From an uncultured Pelagibacteraceae bacterium (lineage in GTDB: Bacteria; Pseudomonadota; Alphaproteobacteria; Pelagibacterales; Pelagibacteraceae), in NCBI GenBank assembly GCA_902583685.1, contig CACHWO010000002.1, positions 1 through 53,866 of the forward strand: a stretch of DNA of 53,866 nt, written 5' to 3'. Below are positions 27,678-38,412 of the stretch, piece by piece. Under the pieces are notes generated by a model. The model searched no databases, was not told the DNA's origin, and saw only the letters and a list, made by a program, of their open reading frames with translations. The first letter of the stretch is position 1. Each line of letters begins with the position of its first letter. A program made the position numbers and the translations under genes.

Positions 27678-29180
27678 TTAGAAAATGGTCTTTTTGCTTA
27701 TGGTTCTCAATGATTTTTGTTTAACTTCAACGTTAAGTTTAATTAAGCTGCCCGATTTGAGTTTTCGTAAGTTTTGAACATTATTTAAGAATCTTTTTGA
27801 CTCTTCGGGTGAAATTATTCTATCAGTCAATGTTTTAAATTTTTGAATATAATTTTCTCTTTCGAATGGCCTATTGCCAGCAGGATGAGCATCCGCAACA
27901 GATATTTCATCCTGGATTTTTGAACCATCTTTCATTTTAATTATTACTTTTCCCCCAAAACATTTTTTATTTGGATCAATATCGTGATATTTTTTTGTCC
28001 ACTTTTTATCTTCAAAAGTTTTTATTTTTCTCCATAGTTCAACGGTACTTTTTTTACTAGCTCTTTTCGATGTATAAGAATTTATGTGATGCCATTTGCC
28101 ATCCTCTAAAGCTACCGCAAATATGTACATTATAGAGTGATCCAATGTTTCTCTGCTCGCTCTTGGGTCCATTTTTTGTGGATCTTTTGCTCCTGTTCCA
28201 ATTACGTTATGAGTATGATGACTTGTGTGAATTTCTATGGTTTTAATTTTGGAAAAGTTATCGACTCTTGAATGTAAATCTCTAGCTAAATCAATAAGAG
28301 CCTGTGATTGATATTCTGCTGAATGCTCCTTAGTATAAGTTTCTAAAATTGCTCTCTTTTCCTCATTTATGTTTGGAAGAGGTATATTGTAAATAGCTTT
28401 TGGTCCAGAAAGAACATATGCAATTACGCTATCTTCGCCCTCATAAATTGGACTTGGTGCTCCCTCTCCTCTCATACATCTATCGACTGCTTCGATTGCT
28501 AATTTTCCAGCGTGTGCAGGTGCAAAAGCTTTCCAACTTGAAATCTCTCCTTTTCTTGATTGTCTTGTAGAAACTGTTGTGTGAAGTGCTTGTTGCACTG
28601 ATTGATAAATTGTATCTGTATTTAGTTTTAATAAAGAGCCTAAACCTGCAGCTACGCTTGGTCCTAAATGTGCGATATGATCTATTTTGTGTTCATGTAA
28701 ACATATTCCTTTTACAAGATTAACTTGAACTTCATAGCCTGTTAAAATTCCTCTAATTAAATCTCTGCCTGATAATTTTTTTTGTTGAGCTACTGCTAGA
28801 ATTGGAGGGATATTATCCCCTGGATGACTATAATCAGCTGCTAAAAAAGTATCATGAAAATCTAACTCTCTTACTGCAGTCCCATTTGCCCATGCTGCCC
28901 ATTCACAATCAAATTTTTTCTTTGAATTAATTCCAAAAATAGTAGAGCCGTTTTTTCTGGGATGAGCTAAAGCCATATCTCTTGCAGATATAACTGGTTT
29001 CCTATTAAAAGATGCTATAGCAACAGATGCATTATCAATAATTCTATTAATAACCATATCAATAGCATCCTCGTTCAATTTGGCTTTATCTGATGCGATC
29101 TCAGCAATTTTCCATGCTAACTGTTGTTTTTTTTTTAACTTTGAAGATGAGGGATAAACTTTGACTTTGATATTTCTCAT
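27678..29180 (-). CDS. MmgE/PrpD family protein (2-methylcitrate dehydratase-like)
   Basis: [44 protein letters not shown]. Confidence 0.92.
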   Translation of the reverse strand: MRNIKVKVYPSSSKLKKKQQLAWKIAEIASDKAKLNEDAIDMVINRIIDNASVAIASFNRKPVISARDMALAHPRKNGSTIFGINSKKKFDCEWAAWANGTAVRELDFHDTFLAADYSHPGDNIPPILAVAQQKKLSGRDLIRGILTGYEVQVNLVKGICLHEHKIDHIAHLGPSVAAGLGSLLKLNTDTIYQSVQQALHTTVSTRQSRKGEISSWKAFAPAHAGKLAIEAVDRCMRGEGAPSPIYEGEDSVIAYVLSGPKAIYNIPLPNINEEKRAILETYTKEHSAEYQSQALIDLARDLHSRVDNFSKIKTIEIHTSHHTHNVIGTGAKDPQKMDPRASRETLDHSIMYIFAVALEDGKWHHINSYTSKRASKKSTVELWRKIKTFEDKKWTKKYHDIDPNKKCFGGKVIIKMKDGSKIQDEISVADAHPAGNRPFERENYIQKFKTLTDRIISPEESKRFLNNVQNLRKLKSGSLIKLNVEVKQKSLRTISKKTIF

Positions 29181-29839
29181 ATTAAATTATTTAAAGACTT
29201 TAAATTTTTTACCTCATTTTTGGGTTTATAATCAAGTCTATCAAAAATGTTATTCCCTCGATTTACCCAAATTGTATTGTAACCATAATTTCCTGCACCT
29301 GAAACATCCCAGGTATTTGCGCTTAAAAACATGATTTCATCCCTACTCACTTTATATTTATTTGTAGGTATATCGTAAACTTTAGGATCTGGTTTGTATA
29401 TCTTTACTTCTTCCACAGAGAAAATATCATCAAATAAATTTTCTAAATCACTACTTTTAACTAAGTGATTTAATAGTTCGGGAGTTCCATTAGAAAGAAT
29501 AGCAAGTTTAAACGATTTTTTTTTCAAATTTTCTAAAACATTTTTAACTTCAGGATAAGGGGAAAGCTCTTTATAAAGACTCAATAAATCATTTCTTAGC
29601 GATTTATCTATTTGAAAAGTTTCCATGGACTTATCAAGGGAATCTTCGGTAATTTGCCAGAAGTTTTTGTGTTTTTTCATTAAACTTCTTAGCCAAGTGT
29701 ATTCTAATTGAGTGGTTCTCCAAAAATTTGCAAAACTTTCCCATTTTTTTCCAATTTTATCTTTACATTTTTCAGCTGCTGAATTCACATCAAATAATGT
29801 GCCATAAGCATCAAAAACAATAGCCCTTATATTATTCAT
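29177..29839 (-). CDS. haloacid dehalogenase type II
   Basis: [54 protein letters not shown]. Confidence 0.93.
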   Translation of the reverse strand: MNNIRAIVFDAYGTLFDVNSAAEKCKDKIGKKWESFANFWRTTQLEYTWLRSLMKKHKNFWQITEDSLDKSMETFQIDKSLRNDLLSLYKELSPYPEVKNVLENLKKKSFKLAILSNGTPELLNHLVKSSDLENLFDDIFSVEEVKIYKPDPKVYDIPTNKYKVSRDEIMFLSANTWDVSGAGNYGYNTIWVNRGNNIFDRLDYKPKNEVKNLKSLNNLI

Positions 29840-29842
29840 ATT

Positions 29843-32515
29843 TTAATTGAGCATATTTCTTAAAACGTATTGAAGGATACCGCCGTTTTTATAGTACTCA
29901 ATCTCATTTTCTGTATCTATTCTGGATATTAGTTTAATAGATTTACTTGAGCCATCTGGATACTTAATCTCACAATTTACTTCAGCTCTTGGGTTAATAC
30001 CTTTTTCTATATCAACAATCGTAAATAATTCTTTACCTTTTATGTTAAGTTTTTTTCTATCAAAACCCTCTTTGAATTGAAGTGGTAAAATTCCCATTCC
30101 AACTAAGTTCGACCTATGAATTCGCTCAAAACTTTCTGCAACAACAGCTTTTATTCCTAGTAATTTTGTACCTTTTGCTGCCCAGTCTCTTGAGGAACCG
30201 GTTCCGTATTCCTTACCTGCTACAACAATTAAACTGTTACCTCTTTTTTTGTACTCCATTGCGGCTTCATAGACACTCATTTGTTTACCATCTGGTTGTA
30301 ATATTGTTAAGCCACCTTCTGTTCCTGGTGCCATTTCATTTCTTATTCTAATATTTCCAAATGTTCCTCTTAGCATAACTTCATGGTTTCCCCTCCTAGC
30401 ACCATATGAATTAAAGTCTTTTTGCTGCACTTGGTGTTTCATAAAGTAATCGCCGGTTGGGCTATCTTTTTTTATAGATCCTGCTGGTGATATATGATCC
30501 GTGGTGACTGTATCTCCGAGAATTAAAAGTGGTCTAGCATCCTTGATTTTTTTAAACCCTTCTGGTTTATCTGGTAAATTTTCAAAGAATGGTGGTTTTT
30601 TTACATATGTGGAATTTTCTTCCCAATTATAAATACTGCTTTGGATAGTTTCAATTGAGTTCCACTCTTTAGGTCCTTGGGATACATTTGAATACCTCTT
30701 CACAAACATGTCCGCACTAATTGATTTTAATATTAAATCTTCAATTTCTTTATTAGTCGGCCAAATATCTTTTAAAAATACATCGTTGCCATTTTTATCC
30801 TGGCCTAGAGGGCTCTTGTATAAATCTAAATGCATATTTCCAGCTAACGAATATGCAACAACTAATGGAGGTGATGCTAAATAGTTTGCTTTAACATCAG
30901 GATTTATCCTTCCCTCAAAATTTCTGTTTCCAGAAAGAACTGAGACAGCATATAAATTTTCATTTTGAATTGCTTCAGAAATTTCTTTATCTAATGGTCC
31001 AGAGTTTCCAATACATGTTGTACAGCCATAACCTACTAAATTAAAACCCAATTTATCTAAATATTTATTAAGACCAGCTTTTTCTAAATAATCTGTCACT
31101 ACCTGAGAACCAGGTGCTAAAGATGTTTTTACCCATGGTTTTACTTTTAAACCTTTTTCAACTGCTTTTTTTGCTAAAAGTCCTGCCCCAATCATTACGC
31201 TAGGGTTTGAAGTATTTGTACAAGAAGTTATTGCTCCAATAACGATATCTCCGTCTTTAATTTTAAAATCTTTTTTCGCAACTTTTGTTTCTTTTGGTAA
31301 ACTTCTCTTTGTATTTTCTTTAAATGCTTTATCGAAACTATTTGCAGCATCAGTCAGTAACACTTTATCTTGTGGTCTTTTTGGTCCAGAAATACTTGGT
31401 ACAACTGAACTTAGATTTAAAGAAATGGTATCTGTAAAATCTATTTCATTACTTGCCCACAAACCTTGCTGTTTAGAATATTTTTCGACTAAAGATATTG
31501 TTTCTTGATCTCTGCCAGAAAATTTTAAATATTTAATTGTTTCTTCATCAATTGGAAAAAAACCACATGTTGCTCCATACTCAGGTGCCATATTTGCAAT
31601 TGTAGCCCTATCTGCAAGAGATAAATTTTTCAAACCTTCGCCAAAAAATTCTACAAATTTTCCTACAACACCTTTTTTTCTTAACATTTCAACAATGGTT
31701 AAAACTAAATCACTAGCTGTCGTTCCCTCACTAAGTTTTCCATTTATCTCAAATCCTATTACTTCAGGTATTAACATTGAAATAGGTTGTCCGAGCATTG
31801 CAGCTTCCGCTTCTATTCCGCCAACACCCCAACCTAAAACTGAAAGACCATTTACCATTGTAGTGTGACTATCAGTACCGACCAGGGTATCTGGATAAGC
31901 ATATGTTTTGCCGTCGATTTCTGAAGACCAAACTACTTTTGATAAGTATTCTAAATTTACTTGGTGGCAAATTCCTGTACCTGGAGGCACAACTCTAAAA
32001 TTATCAAAAGCATTTTGACCCCATTTTAAAAAAGAGTATCTCTCACCATTCCTATCGAATTCTCTTTCAACATTTATTTTATAGGAGTCCTGTTTAGCAT
32101 AATTATCGACCATTACTGAGTGATCAATTACTAAATCTACAGTAGACAAAGGATTAATTTTTTTTGGATCTTTATTTTTTAATTTTACTGCGTCTCTCAT
32201 TGCGGCTAAATCAGCTACTGCTGGAATTCCAGTATAATCTTGTAACAAAATTCTTGCTGGTCTATATGCAATTTCCATTTTAGAGCTTTTTGTTTTTAAC
32301 CAATCAGCTACACCTTTAATTTGTTTTTTATTTACTGTGATATTGTCTTCAAAACGTAACAAATTTTCTAAAAGAACTTTAAGGGACTTAGGTAATTTTT
32401 TAATGTCTTTTAGGCCATTTATTTCAGCTTTTTTCAAATTATAAAAATAATAAGTTTTACCCGAAATTTCTAATTTATCTAATGATTGAAAAGAATTTTT
32501 ACTTTTTAAATTCAT
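29843..32515 (-). CDS. acnA: aconitate hydratase AcnA
   Basis: 890 aa; GTDSHTTMVNGLSVLGWGVGGIEAEAAMLGQP; TSCTNTSNPSVMIGAGLLAKKA; GKEYGTGSSRDWAAKG. Confidence 0.97.
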   Translation of the reverse strand: MNLKSKNSFQSLDKLEISGKTYYFYNLKKAEINGLKDIKKLPKSLKVLLENLLRFEDNITVNKKQIKGVADWLKTKSSKMEIAYRPARILLQDYTGIPAVADLAAMRDAVKLKNKDPKKINPLSTVDLVIDHSVMVDNYAKQDSYKINVEREFDRNGERYSFLKWGQNAFDNFRVVPPGTGICHQVNLEYLSKVVWSSEIDGKTYAYPDTLVGTDSHTTMVNGLSVLGWGVGGIEAEAAMLGQPISMLIPEVIGFEINGKLSEGTTASDLVLTIVEMLRKKGVVGKFVEFFGEGLKNLSLADRATIANMAPEYGATCGFFPIDEETIKYLKFSGRDQETISLVEKYSKQQGLWASNEIDFTDTISLNLSSVVPSISGPKRPQDKVLLTDAANSFDKAFKENTKRSLPKETKVAKKDFKIKDGDIVIGAITSCTNTSNPSVMIGAGLLAKKAVEKGLKVKPWVKTSLAPGSQVVTDYLEKAGLNKYLDKLGFNLVGYGCTTCIGNSGPLDKEISEAIQNENLYAVSVLSGNRNFEGRINPDVKANYLASPPLVVAYSLAGNMHLDLYKSPLGQDKNGNDVFLKDIWPTNKEIEDLILKSISADMFVKRYSNVSQGPKEWNSIETIQSSIYNWEENSTYVKKPPFFENLPDKPEGFKKIKDARPLLILGDTVTTDHISPAGSIKKDSPTGDYFMKHQVQQKDFNSYGARRGNHEVMLRGTFGNIRIRNEMAPGTEGGLTILQPDGKQMSVYEAAMEYKKRGNSLIVVAGKEYGTGSSRDWAAKGTKLLGIKAVVAESFERIHRSNLVGMGILPLQFKEGFDRKKLNIKGKELFTIVDIEKGINPRAEVNCEIKYPDGSSKSIKLISRIDTENEIEYYKNGGILQYVLRNMLN

Positions 32516-32518
32516 GCT

Positions 32519-33106
32519 CTATACATAGAACATAATAACACAAACGATAAGCAAAAAAGACATTGAGTAATTGAAATTTCTTATAAATTTTTCACTTGTG
32601 GCAAAATTTCTTAAATACATGCCCATTAAACACCAGCTATTTATGCTTAAAACAGCTAGTAAGAAAAAATAAGATATAACTATAATTGAGTCCCTTAAGT
32701 AATTTGCTGGATCTATAAATATTGAAACAGTTGTCATTGATACAACCAAACTTTTTGGATTTATGAATTGTAATATAAAGGCCTTGCCAAATGTTATTGG
32801 GTTTTTTATTGGCGATCCTTTAGAAGGTGTTGAAAAGGAAATTAGGTACGCAAGATAAACTAAAAAAATTGATCCTAATATTCTTATAATTTCTTGGATT
32901 ACAGGAAACTGTCTAAATATTAAAATTAGACCTGTATTCATTACTATTAGCAAGGAGGTCCAACCGAATATTACAGCAAGTATTAAGGGTAACGTTTTTC
33001 TGTATCCAAAATTAAAACCCGAATAAGAGGATGTTATATTATTTGGGCCTGGGGTCATTGCAGTAACAAAGCCAAATATTATTAAACTTAAAAAGTCTGG
33101 ATACAT
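32519..33106 (-). CDS. LysE family transporter
   Basis: TAMTPGPNNITSSYSGFNFG...LQFINPKSLVVSM. Confidence 0.9.
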   Translation of the reverse strand: MYPDFLSLIIFGFVTAMTPGPNNITSSYSGFNFGYRKTLPLILAVIFGWTSLLIVMNTGLILIFRQFPVIQEIIRILGSIFLVYLAYLISFSTPSKGSPIKNPITFGKAFILQFINPKSLVVSMTTVSIFIDPANYLRDSIIVISYFFLLAVLSINSWCLMGMYLRNFATSEKFIRNFNYSMSFLLIVCVIMFYV

Positions 33107-33442
33107 TTATGCAATATCTAAACCATTTTCTGATTTTTGAGATGGGTGAACAAGAACAACTTTTCCGTCTTTTTCAATAGCACCTAATATCAAAACTTCT
33201 GAGATAACACCTGCAATATTTTTAGTTGGAAAATTGCAAACTCCAATTACCTGTTTGCCAACTAAATTTTCCTTTGTGTAGTAATGCGTTATTTGAGCTG
33301 AGGATTGTTTAATTCCAATCTCTTTTCCAAAATCTACTTTAAGTACTAACGAAGGTTTTCTCGCTTTTTCATTTACTTCGGCTGACAATATAGTTCCTAA
33401 CTTTATCTTCACTTTTTTAAAATCATCATAAGTTATTTCCAT
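33107..33442 (-). CDS. csaA: tRNA-binding domain protein, CsaA-like
   Basis: VKIKLGTILSAEVNEKARKPSLVLKVDFG...VIGVCNFPTKNIAGVISEVLILGA. Confidence 0.88.
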   Translation of the reverse strand: MEITYDDFKKVKIKLGTILSAEVNEKARKPSLVLKVDFGKEIGIKQSSAQITHYYTKENLVGKQVIGVCNFPTKNIAGVISEVLILGAIEKDGKVVLVHPSQKSENGLDIA

Positions 33443-33453
33443 TTAATCCTCCT

Positions 33454-33485
33454 AAAAAAAAGGGGGCATTAAAGCCCCCTTTTTA
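33454..33485 (-). terminator. Rho-independent terminator after livJ-1
   Basis: Minus strand: aaaaagggggc-tttaat-gcccccttttttttt. Confidence 0.93.
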
Positions 33486-33504
33486 ATTTAATAGATTTAA
33501 AAAA

Positions 33505-34608
33505 TTACAGTTGTTTGTAATTTCCTTTGCTCCACTCGTACCAAACATAACCTGGTAAGCTTACATCACCTTTTTTGTCGAAGCTTAAAGTTCCAAGCAC
33601 TGTATTGAACTTGCCTTTTTTCATGGCTTTCATTACTTTTTTGGTATCTGTTGAACCAGCAGCTTTCGCAGCTTGTGCGAAAACTTCAAGCGCAGCATAA
33701 GAATAAAGTACATAACCTTCAGGTTCTATACCTGCAGCTTTGAACTTTTTAACTAATGGTGCAGCTTCTGGATTATTTCTAGGATCTGGGCTGAAAGTCA
33801 TTAATGTTCCTTCGCCAGCATCACCAGTAATTTGCCAATATTCTGCTGTAACTAATGCATCACCACTAATTAATTTAGTTTTCATACCTTGATCTCTCAT
33901 TTGTCTCACGATTAAACCACCTTCTGTGTGGTAACCGCCAAGGTAAACTGCATCAATACCGTTTGACTTAAGTTTTGAAACTAAAGCAGAGTAATCTTTT
34001 TCTCCAGCTGTAATAGCTTCATACATAGTTTCTTTTAAGCCTTTTTTATTCATGTTCATTTTAGTAGCATCTGCTAAACCTTTTCCGTAAGCAGTTTTGT
34101 CATGAATAATTGCAACTTTTTTTCCTTTGTATTCTTTTGCTAAGAAAGCACCAGCAACTTCACCTTGTTGGTCATCTCTTCCACAAACTCTAAATACGTT
34201 TGGTCCACCTTCATCCGTAAATGCCGGATTTGTTGAAGCTGGAGAAACTTGGATAATACCTTCTTCAGTATAAACTTTAGAAGCTGGTATTGAAGATCCA
34301 GAGCAGAAGTGACCTGCAACGTAGGCAACCTTCTGTGATACAAATTTATTAGCAACTGCAACAGCTTGTTTTGGATCGCAAGCATCATCACCGATTACTA
34401 ATTTAACTTTTTCTCCGTTTATACCGCCTGCAGCGTTAGTGTCTTTAACCCACATTTCAGCACCAGCTTTTAACTGAGCTCCAAAAGATGCGTATTGACC
34501 ACTCATTGGTCCCGCGCTAGCAACAACTATTTCAGCTTTTGCTGAAATGGAACCAAACATTAACAAGGCAGCAAATACAGAAACTAGATATTTAATTGAT
34601 CTAATCAT
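33505..34608 (-). CDS. livJ: branched-chain amino acid-type ABC transporter substrate-binding protein (set 1)
   Basis: Signal peptide; VASAGPMSGQYASFGAQLKAGAEMWVKDTNAAGGINGEKVKLVIGDDACDPKQA. Confidence 0.93.
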   Translation of the reverse strand: MIRSIKYLVSVFAALLMFGSISAKAEIVVASAGPMSGQYASFGAQLKAGAEMWVKDTNAAGGINGEKVKLVIGDDACDPKQAVAVANKFVSQKVAYVAGHFCSGSSIPASKVYTEEGIIQVSPASTNPAFTDEGGPNVFRVCGRDDQQGEVAGAFLAKEYKGKKVAIIHDKTAYGKGLADATKMNMNKKGLKETMYEAITAGEKDYSALVSKLKSNGIDAVYLGGYHTEGGLIVRQMRDQGMKTKLISGDALVTAEYWQITGDAGEGTLMTFSPDPRNNPEAAPLVKKFKAAGIEPEGYVLYSYAALEVFAQAAKAAGSTDTKKVMKAMKKGKFNTVLGTLSFDKKGDVSLPGYVWYEWSKGNYKQL

Positions 34609-34696
34609 TGTTATTCCCTTCTTAATTAATTAATTAAATTACGACATTGAACTACAACTGCAGGTTTGTGTAAACACTTAAACTGTCCAAAAATTA

Positions 34697-35410
34697 TTAT
34701 TTTCCACCCTCTAAGTAAGCTGCTTGCACGTCTGGGTTGTTTAAAAGATCTTTACCTTTGCCTTCTAAGGAGATTTTTCCATTAACTAAAACATAACCAC
34801 GATCTGCAAGTTCTAAAGCTTTTTTAGCATTCTGCTCTACTAAAAAAACTGTAACTTTTTTCTCTTTATTAATATTTTTAATAGATGAGAATATCTGGTT
34901 AACTAATTTAGGAGCTATACCTAACGAAGGCTCATCTAACAAAAGTACTTTAGGTCTTGCCATCATAGCTCTACCAATGGCTAACATTTGTTGTTCGCCA
35001 CCTGATAATGTACCTCCTCTTTGTGATAATCTATCTTTTAAAACGGGAAAAAGATCATAGACTTGCTTCGAGTCTTGATCAAAGTTTTTACCTTTTTCGT
35101 TTACAGATGCTCCTAATCTCAAATTATCCTCAACAGTTAATCTGGAAAATATTCTCCTACCTTCAGGAACTTGTGAAATACCAAGATTAACAATATCGTG
35201 TGGAGGTAAATTTGCTATACTTTTGCTATCAAAAAGGATATCTCCAGTAGCTGCTTTATTGACTCCACTTATTGTCATTAGTAAAGTTGATTTTCCAGCA
35301 CCATTTGACCCGATCAAAGCAACAATTTCTCCATCATTAACTTTAACATCTACTCCTCTAAGAGCTTGAATGTTGCCATAAAAAGTTTCAACTTTATTAA
35401 TATTTAACAT
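34697..35410 (-). CDS. livF: Liv-type ABC ATP-binding protein LivF (set 1)
   Basis: GSNGAGKSTLL, LSGGEQQMLAIGRAMM, LLLDEPSLGIAP. Confidence 0.95.
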   Translation of the reverse strand: MLNINKVETFYGNIQALRGVDVKVNDGEIVALIGSNGAGKSTLLMTISGVNKAATGDILFDSKSIANLPPHDIVNLGISQVPEGRRIFSRLTVEDNLRLGASVNEKGKNFDQDSKQVYDLFPVLKDRLSQRGGTLSGGEQQMLAIGRAMMARPKVLLLDEPSLGIAPKLVNQIFSSIKNINKEKKVTVFLVEQNAKKALELADRGYVLVNGKISLEGKGKDLLNNPDVQAAYLEGGK

Positions 35411-35412
35411 TT

Positions 35413-36207
35413 TTAATCCTCCGTCCCCAAATAAGCCTCGATAACTTCAGGACTGTTTTTTGTTTCTTTTGCCGTTCCTTCAAAGATTTTTTTTCCATAA
35501 TTTAAAACTACAACATGGTCCGAAATTCCCATTACAACACTCATGTCATGTTCAATTAATAAAATTCCTGTTTTTTTGTCATTTTTTATGAATTTAAGTA
35601 ATTTATTTAATTCAGCTGACTCTTTTGCATTTAATCCTGCTGCAGGTTCGTCCAAACATAAAAGGTGAGGTTCAATACACATTGCTCTTACAATTTCTAA
35701 TTTTCTTTGATCTCCATAGGGAAGGTCTCCAGCATTATCATCTGCTCTATTTGTTAGTCCGATAATGTCTAACCAATATTTTGAAATTTCCATCGCTTCC
35801 TTCTCTTTTTGTAAGTAAGATTTCGAATTGATAAGGCCAAGAATGCTAAAACCAGATGCCGTCATAAGTTTGTTGTGTTGAGCCACCATCATATTTTCTA
35901 ACACTGACATTTGCGGAAACAGTCTAATATTTTGAAAAGTTCTAGCTACGCCTGCTTTTTGAGCGACTTTAAAATCAGAAAATTTCTTTAAATCCATTTT
36001 ATTATTCTCTTTGTTCAAAAACATTGAGCCTGCTGTCGCTTTATAAAATCCAGTCAAACAATTAAATACTGTAGTTTTTCCAGCTCCATTAGGACCAATT
36101 ATAGAAGTTATATGATCTTTTTTTGCAGAGAAGCTGAGATTATCAATTGCGATTAGACCTCCAAATTTCATTGTTAGATTTTGAACATCTAATAGTTTTT
36201 CACTCAT
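35413..36207 (-). CDS. livG: Liv-type ABC ATP-binding protein LivG (set 1)
   Basis: GPNGAGKTTVFNCLTGFY, ARTFQNIRLFPQMSVLENM, LCLDEPAAGLN. Confidence 0.95.
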   Translation of the reverse strand: MSEKLLDVQNLTMKFGGLIAIDNLSFSAKKDHITSIIGPNGAGKTTVFNCLTGFYKATAGSMFLNKENNKMDLKKFSDFKVAQKAGVARTFQNIRLFPQMSVLENMMVAQHNKLMTASGFSILGLINSKSYLQKEKEAMEISKYWLDIIGLTNRADDNAGDLPYGDQRKLEIVRAMCIEPHLLCLDEPAAGLNAKESAELNKLLKFIKNDKKTGILLIEHDMSVVMGISDHVVVLNYGKKIFEGTAKETKNSPEVIEAYLGTED

Positions 36208-36210
36208 AAA

Positions 36211-37479
36211 TTATCCGTGTTTTCCCATTGTTATAGTTGGTTTTCTTTTTGCCAGTATTCCCCTTGGTCTAAAAATCATTATGAGAACCATGGCTCCGCC
36301 AAAAGCAACCATTCTATAGGACTCAAAATCTCTAAAAACTTCTATAAGACCTATTAAAAAAATTGTAGATAAGACCACGCCTGTTTGTGAACCCATTCCC
36401 CCTAAAACAACTATCGCAACTATTATTGCTGATTCAATGAATGTAAAACTTTCAGGACTTATAAAGGCCTGACGAGTGGCAAAAAATGATCCTGCAAAAC
36501 CGCCAAACATAGCTCCGATAGCAAAAGCAGTTAATTTTGTATTCCTTGGGTTAACTCCTAAGGACTTACAGGCTATTTCATCTTCTCTTAATGCTTCCCA
36601 AGCTCTACCAACGGGTAATCTTCTTATCTTTATTGTAAAAGCATTTGTTATTAATGCTAAGACGAGAATTAAATAATAAAGAAAGATAATTCTTTGCATT
36701 GGATCATATTCTAGTCCAAAAAAAGTATGAAAAGTTTCTACTCCTTCATCTGGATAGCGTTTAAAGGGTAAGCCAAAAAATGAAGGTCTTGGAATACCTG
36801 TAAGACCGTCTGGACCTTTTGTTAATTCATACCAGTTTAATAAAAGAATTCTTATCATTTCACCAAAGGCAAGAGTAACAATAGCAAGATAGTCTCCTCT
36901 TAATCTTAAAACTGGAAAACCTAATAGAATTCCAAACATACCTGCAAAGAGACCAGCAATCGGTAGGCAGATCCAAAAAGACCAGCCAAAATGAATAGCA
37001 AAAAGAGCGTAGGAGTAAGCGCCTACAGCATAAAAAGCCACGTATCCTAAGTCTAAGAGTCCTGCTAATCCGATAACAATATTCAAGCCCCAGCCTAACA
37101 TTATATAAGTCATCATCATGATAGCTATATCCATCCAATAACGATCTGCAAATGGCATGAAAGGAAAGATTACTGAAAAAGCTATAGCGGCAATAGCTAT
37201 TTGAGCTCCTTTTTCATCTAAAAAATTTGAAATTACTTTTCCCAGAGAAGATGGTTCACCTCTTCTTTGCTCTTTTTTATATGAATAAATATTTATAAAA
37301 AATCTACCTACAGCACAAAAGGCAACTATAAGTAAAACAACAAACCATTTTGGTTCGACAACTAATACTTCATTTTTAGCAACCGTTCTAAGTCCAACGA
37401 TAGGACCGAATAAAGCTAGTGCAATAATTCCAGTAAATAAACTATCTTTAAGTGATTTTTGAATTAAATCTTTTCCCAT
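36211..37479 (-). CDS. livM: Liv-type ABC permease LivM (set 1), with N-terminal extension
   Basis: GLLDLGYVAFYAVGAYSYAL, GPDGLTGIPRPSFFG, GAMFGGFAGSFFA. Confidence 0.95.
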   Translation of the reverse strand: MGKDLIQKSLKDSLFTGIIALALFGPIVGLRTVAKNEVLVVEPKWFVVLLIVAFCAVGRFFINIYSYKKEQRRGEPSSLGKVISNFLDEKGAQIAIAAIAFSVIFPFMPFADRYWMDIAIMMMTYIMLGWGLNIVIGLAGLLDLGYVAFYAVGAYSYALFAIHFGWSFWICLPIAGLFAGMFGILLGFPVLRLRGDYLAIVTLAFGEMIRILLLNWYELTKGPDGLTGIPRPSFFGLPFKRYPDEGVETFHTFFGLEYDPMQRIIFLYYLILVLALITNAFTIKIRRLPVGRAWEALREDEIACKSLGVNPRNTKLTAFAIGAMFGGFAGSFFATRQAFISPESFTFIESAIIVAIVVLGGMGSQTGVVLSTIFLIGLIEVFRDFESYRMVAFGGAMVLIMIFRPRGILAKRKPTITMGKHG

Positions 37480-37481
37480 TT

Positions 37482-38393
37482 TTATACTTTTTCAATATCT
37501 GGTTTACCTAAGAAACCTGTTGGGAAAAATATTAGAACAATAACTAAAGTAGTAAAAGCAGCAATATCTTTATATTCAATTGAAATATATCCTGACCAAA
37601 AAGTTTCTATAAGACCAATTAATAATCCGCCCAGCATTGCACCAGGGATTGATCCAATTCCCCCTAATACAGCTGCTGTAAAAGCTTTAATCCCAGCAAG
37701 GAACCCAATATAAAAATCTATAACGCCGTAATACATTACAAACATAACTCCAGCAACTGAAGCTAAGGAAGAACCTATAATAAATGTCATCGAAATTGTT
37801 CTGTCGACGTTTATACCCATTAGTGCAGTCATAGTTCTGTCTTGCTCACAAGCACGTTGAGCTCGACCTAAAGCTGTTCTGGTAATTAGCAAAGTAAAGA
37901 TTGCCATTAAAACTATGGTTACTAAAACAATAAAAATTTGAAGATAGCTTAATGTAACTACAAAATTGGAATCTTTAAAAAAATTAAATCCACCTTGAAT
38001 TACTGGCTGTAAAGTTTTTATTCTTGCACCTTGAGCAGCTTGAACATAATTTTGAAGAACAATTGACATTCCTAATGCAGAAATTAGTGGAGCTAATCTA
38101 AAAGATTTTCGAAGCGGTTTATAAGCTAACTTTTCTACAGTCCACCCGTAGCAAGCAGTAAAAACCATTGCTATTAACAAAACTAATATTAATACTATTG
38201 GTAATGAAATTCCTGTAAGTGCAAAAAGAATAAATGAAATTAGTGCAACAAAAGCACCTACCATGAAAATATCACCGTGAGCAAAATTTATCATCCCAAT
38301 GATCCCGTAAACCATTGTGTAACCAATAGCGATTAAACCATATACAGAGCCTAAGGTTACGCCATTAATAAGCTGTTGTAGGAAATATTCCAC
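37482..38393 (-). CDS. livH: Liv-type ABC permease LivH (set 1)
   Basis: GSVYGLIAIGYTMVYGIIGMINFAHGDIFMVGAF. Confidence 0.95.
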   Translation of the reverse strand: MEYFLQQLINGVTLGSVYGLIAIGYTMVYGIIGMINFAHGDIFMVGAFVALISFILFALTGISLPIVLILVLLIAMVFTACYGWTVEKLAYKPLRKSFRLAPLISALGMSIVLQNYVQAAQGARIKTLQPVIQGGFNFFKDSNFVVTLSYLQIFIVLVTIVLMAIFTLLITRTALGRAQRACEQDRTMTALMGINVDRTISMTFIIGSSLASVAGVMFVMYYGVIDFYIGFLAGIKAFTAAVLGGIGSIPGAMLGGLLIGLIETFWSGYISIEYKDIAAFTTLVIVLIFFPTGFLGKPDIEKV

Positions 38394-38412
38394 AGTCCCT
38401 CCCCTAAAAACT

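Noticed and set aside
34623-34640. taattaattaattaa tract upstream of livJ-1 and a similar tract at 48920-48935 upstream of livJ-2
   Set aside because: Looks like a shared motif but such A/T tetramer runs are expected by chance in leaders of this AT-rich genome; not enough to call a regulatory element.
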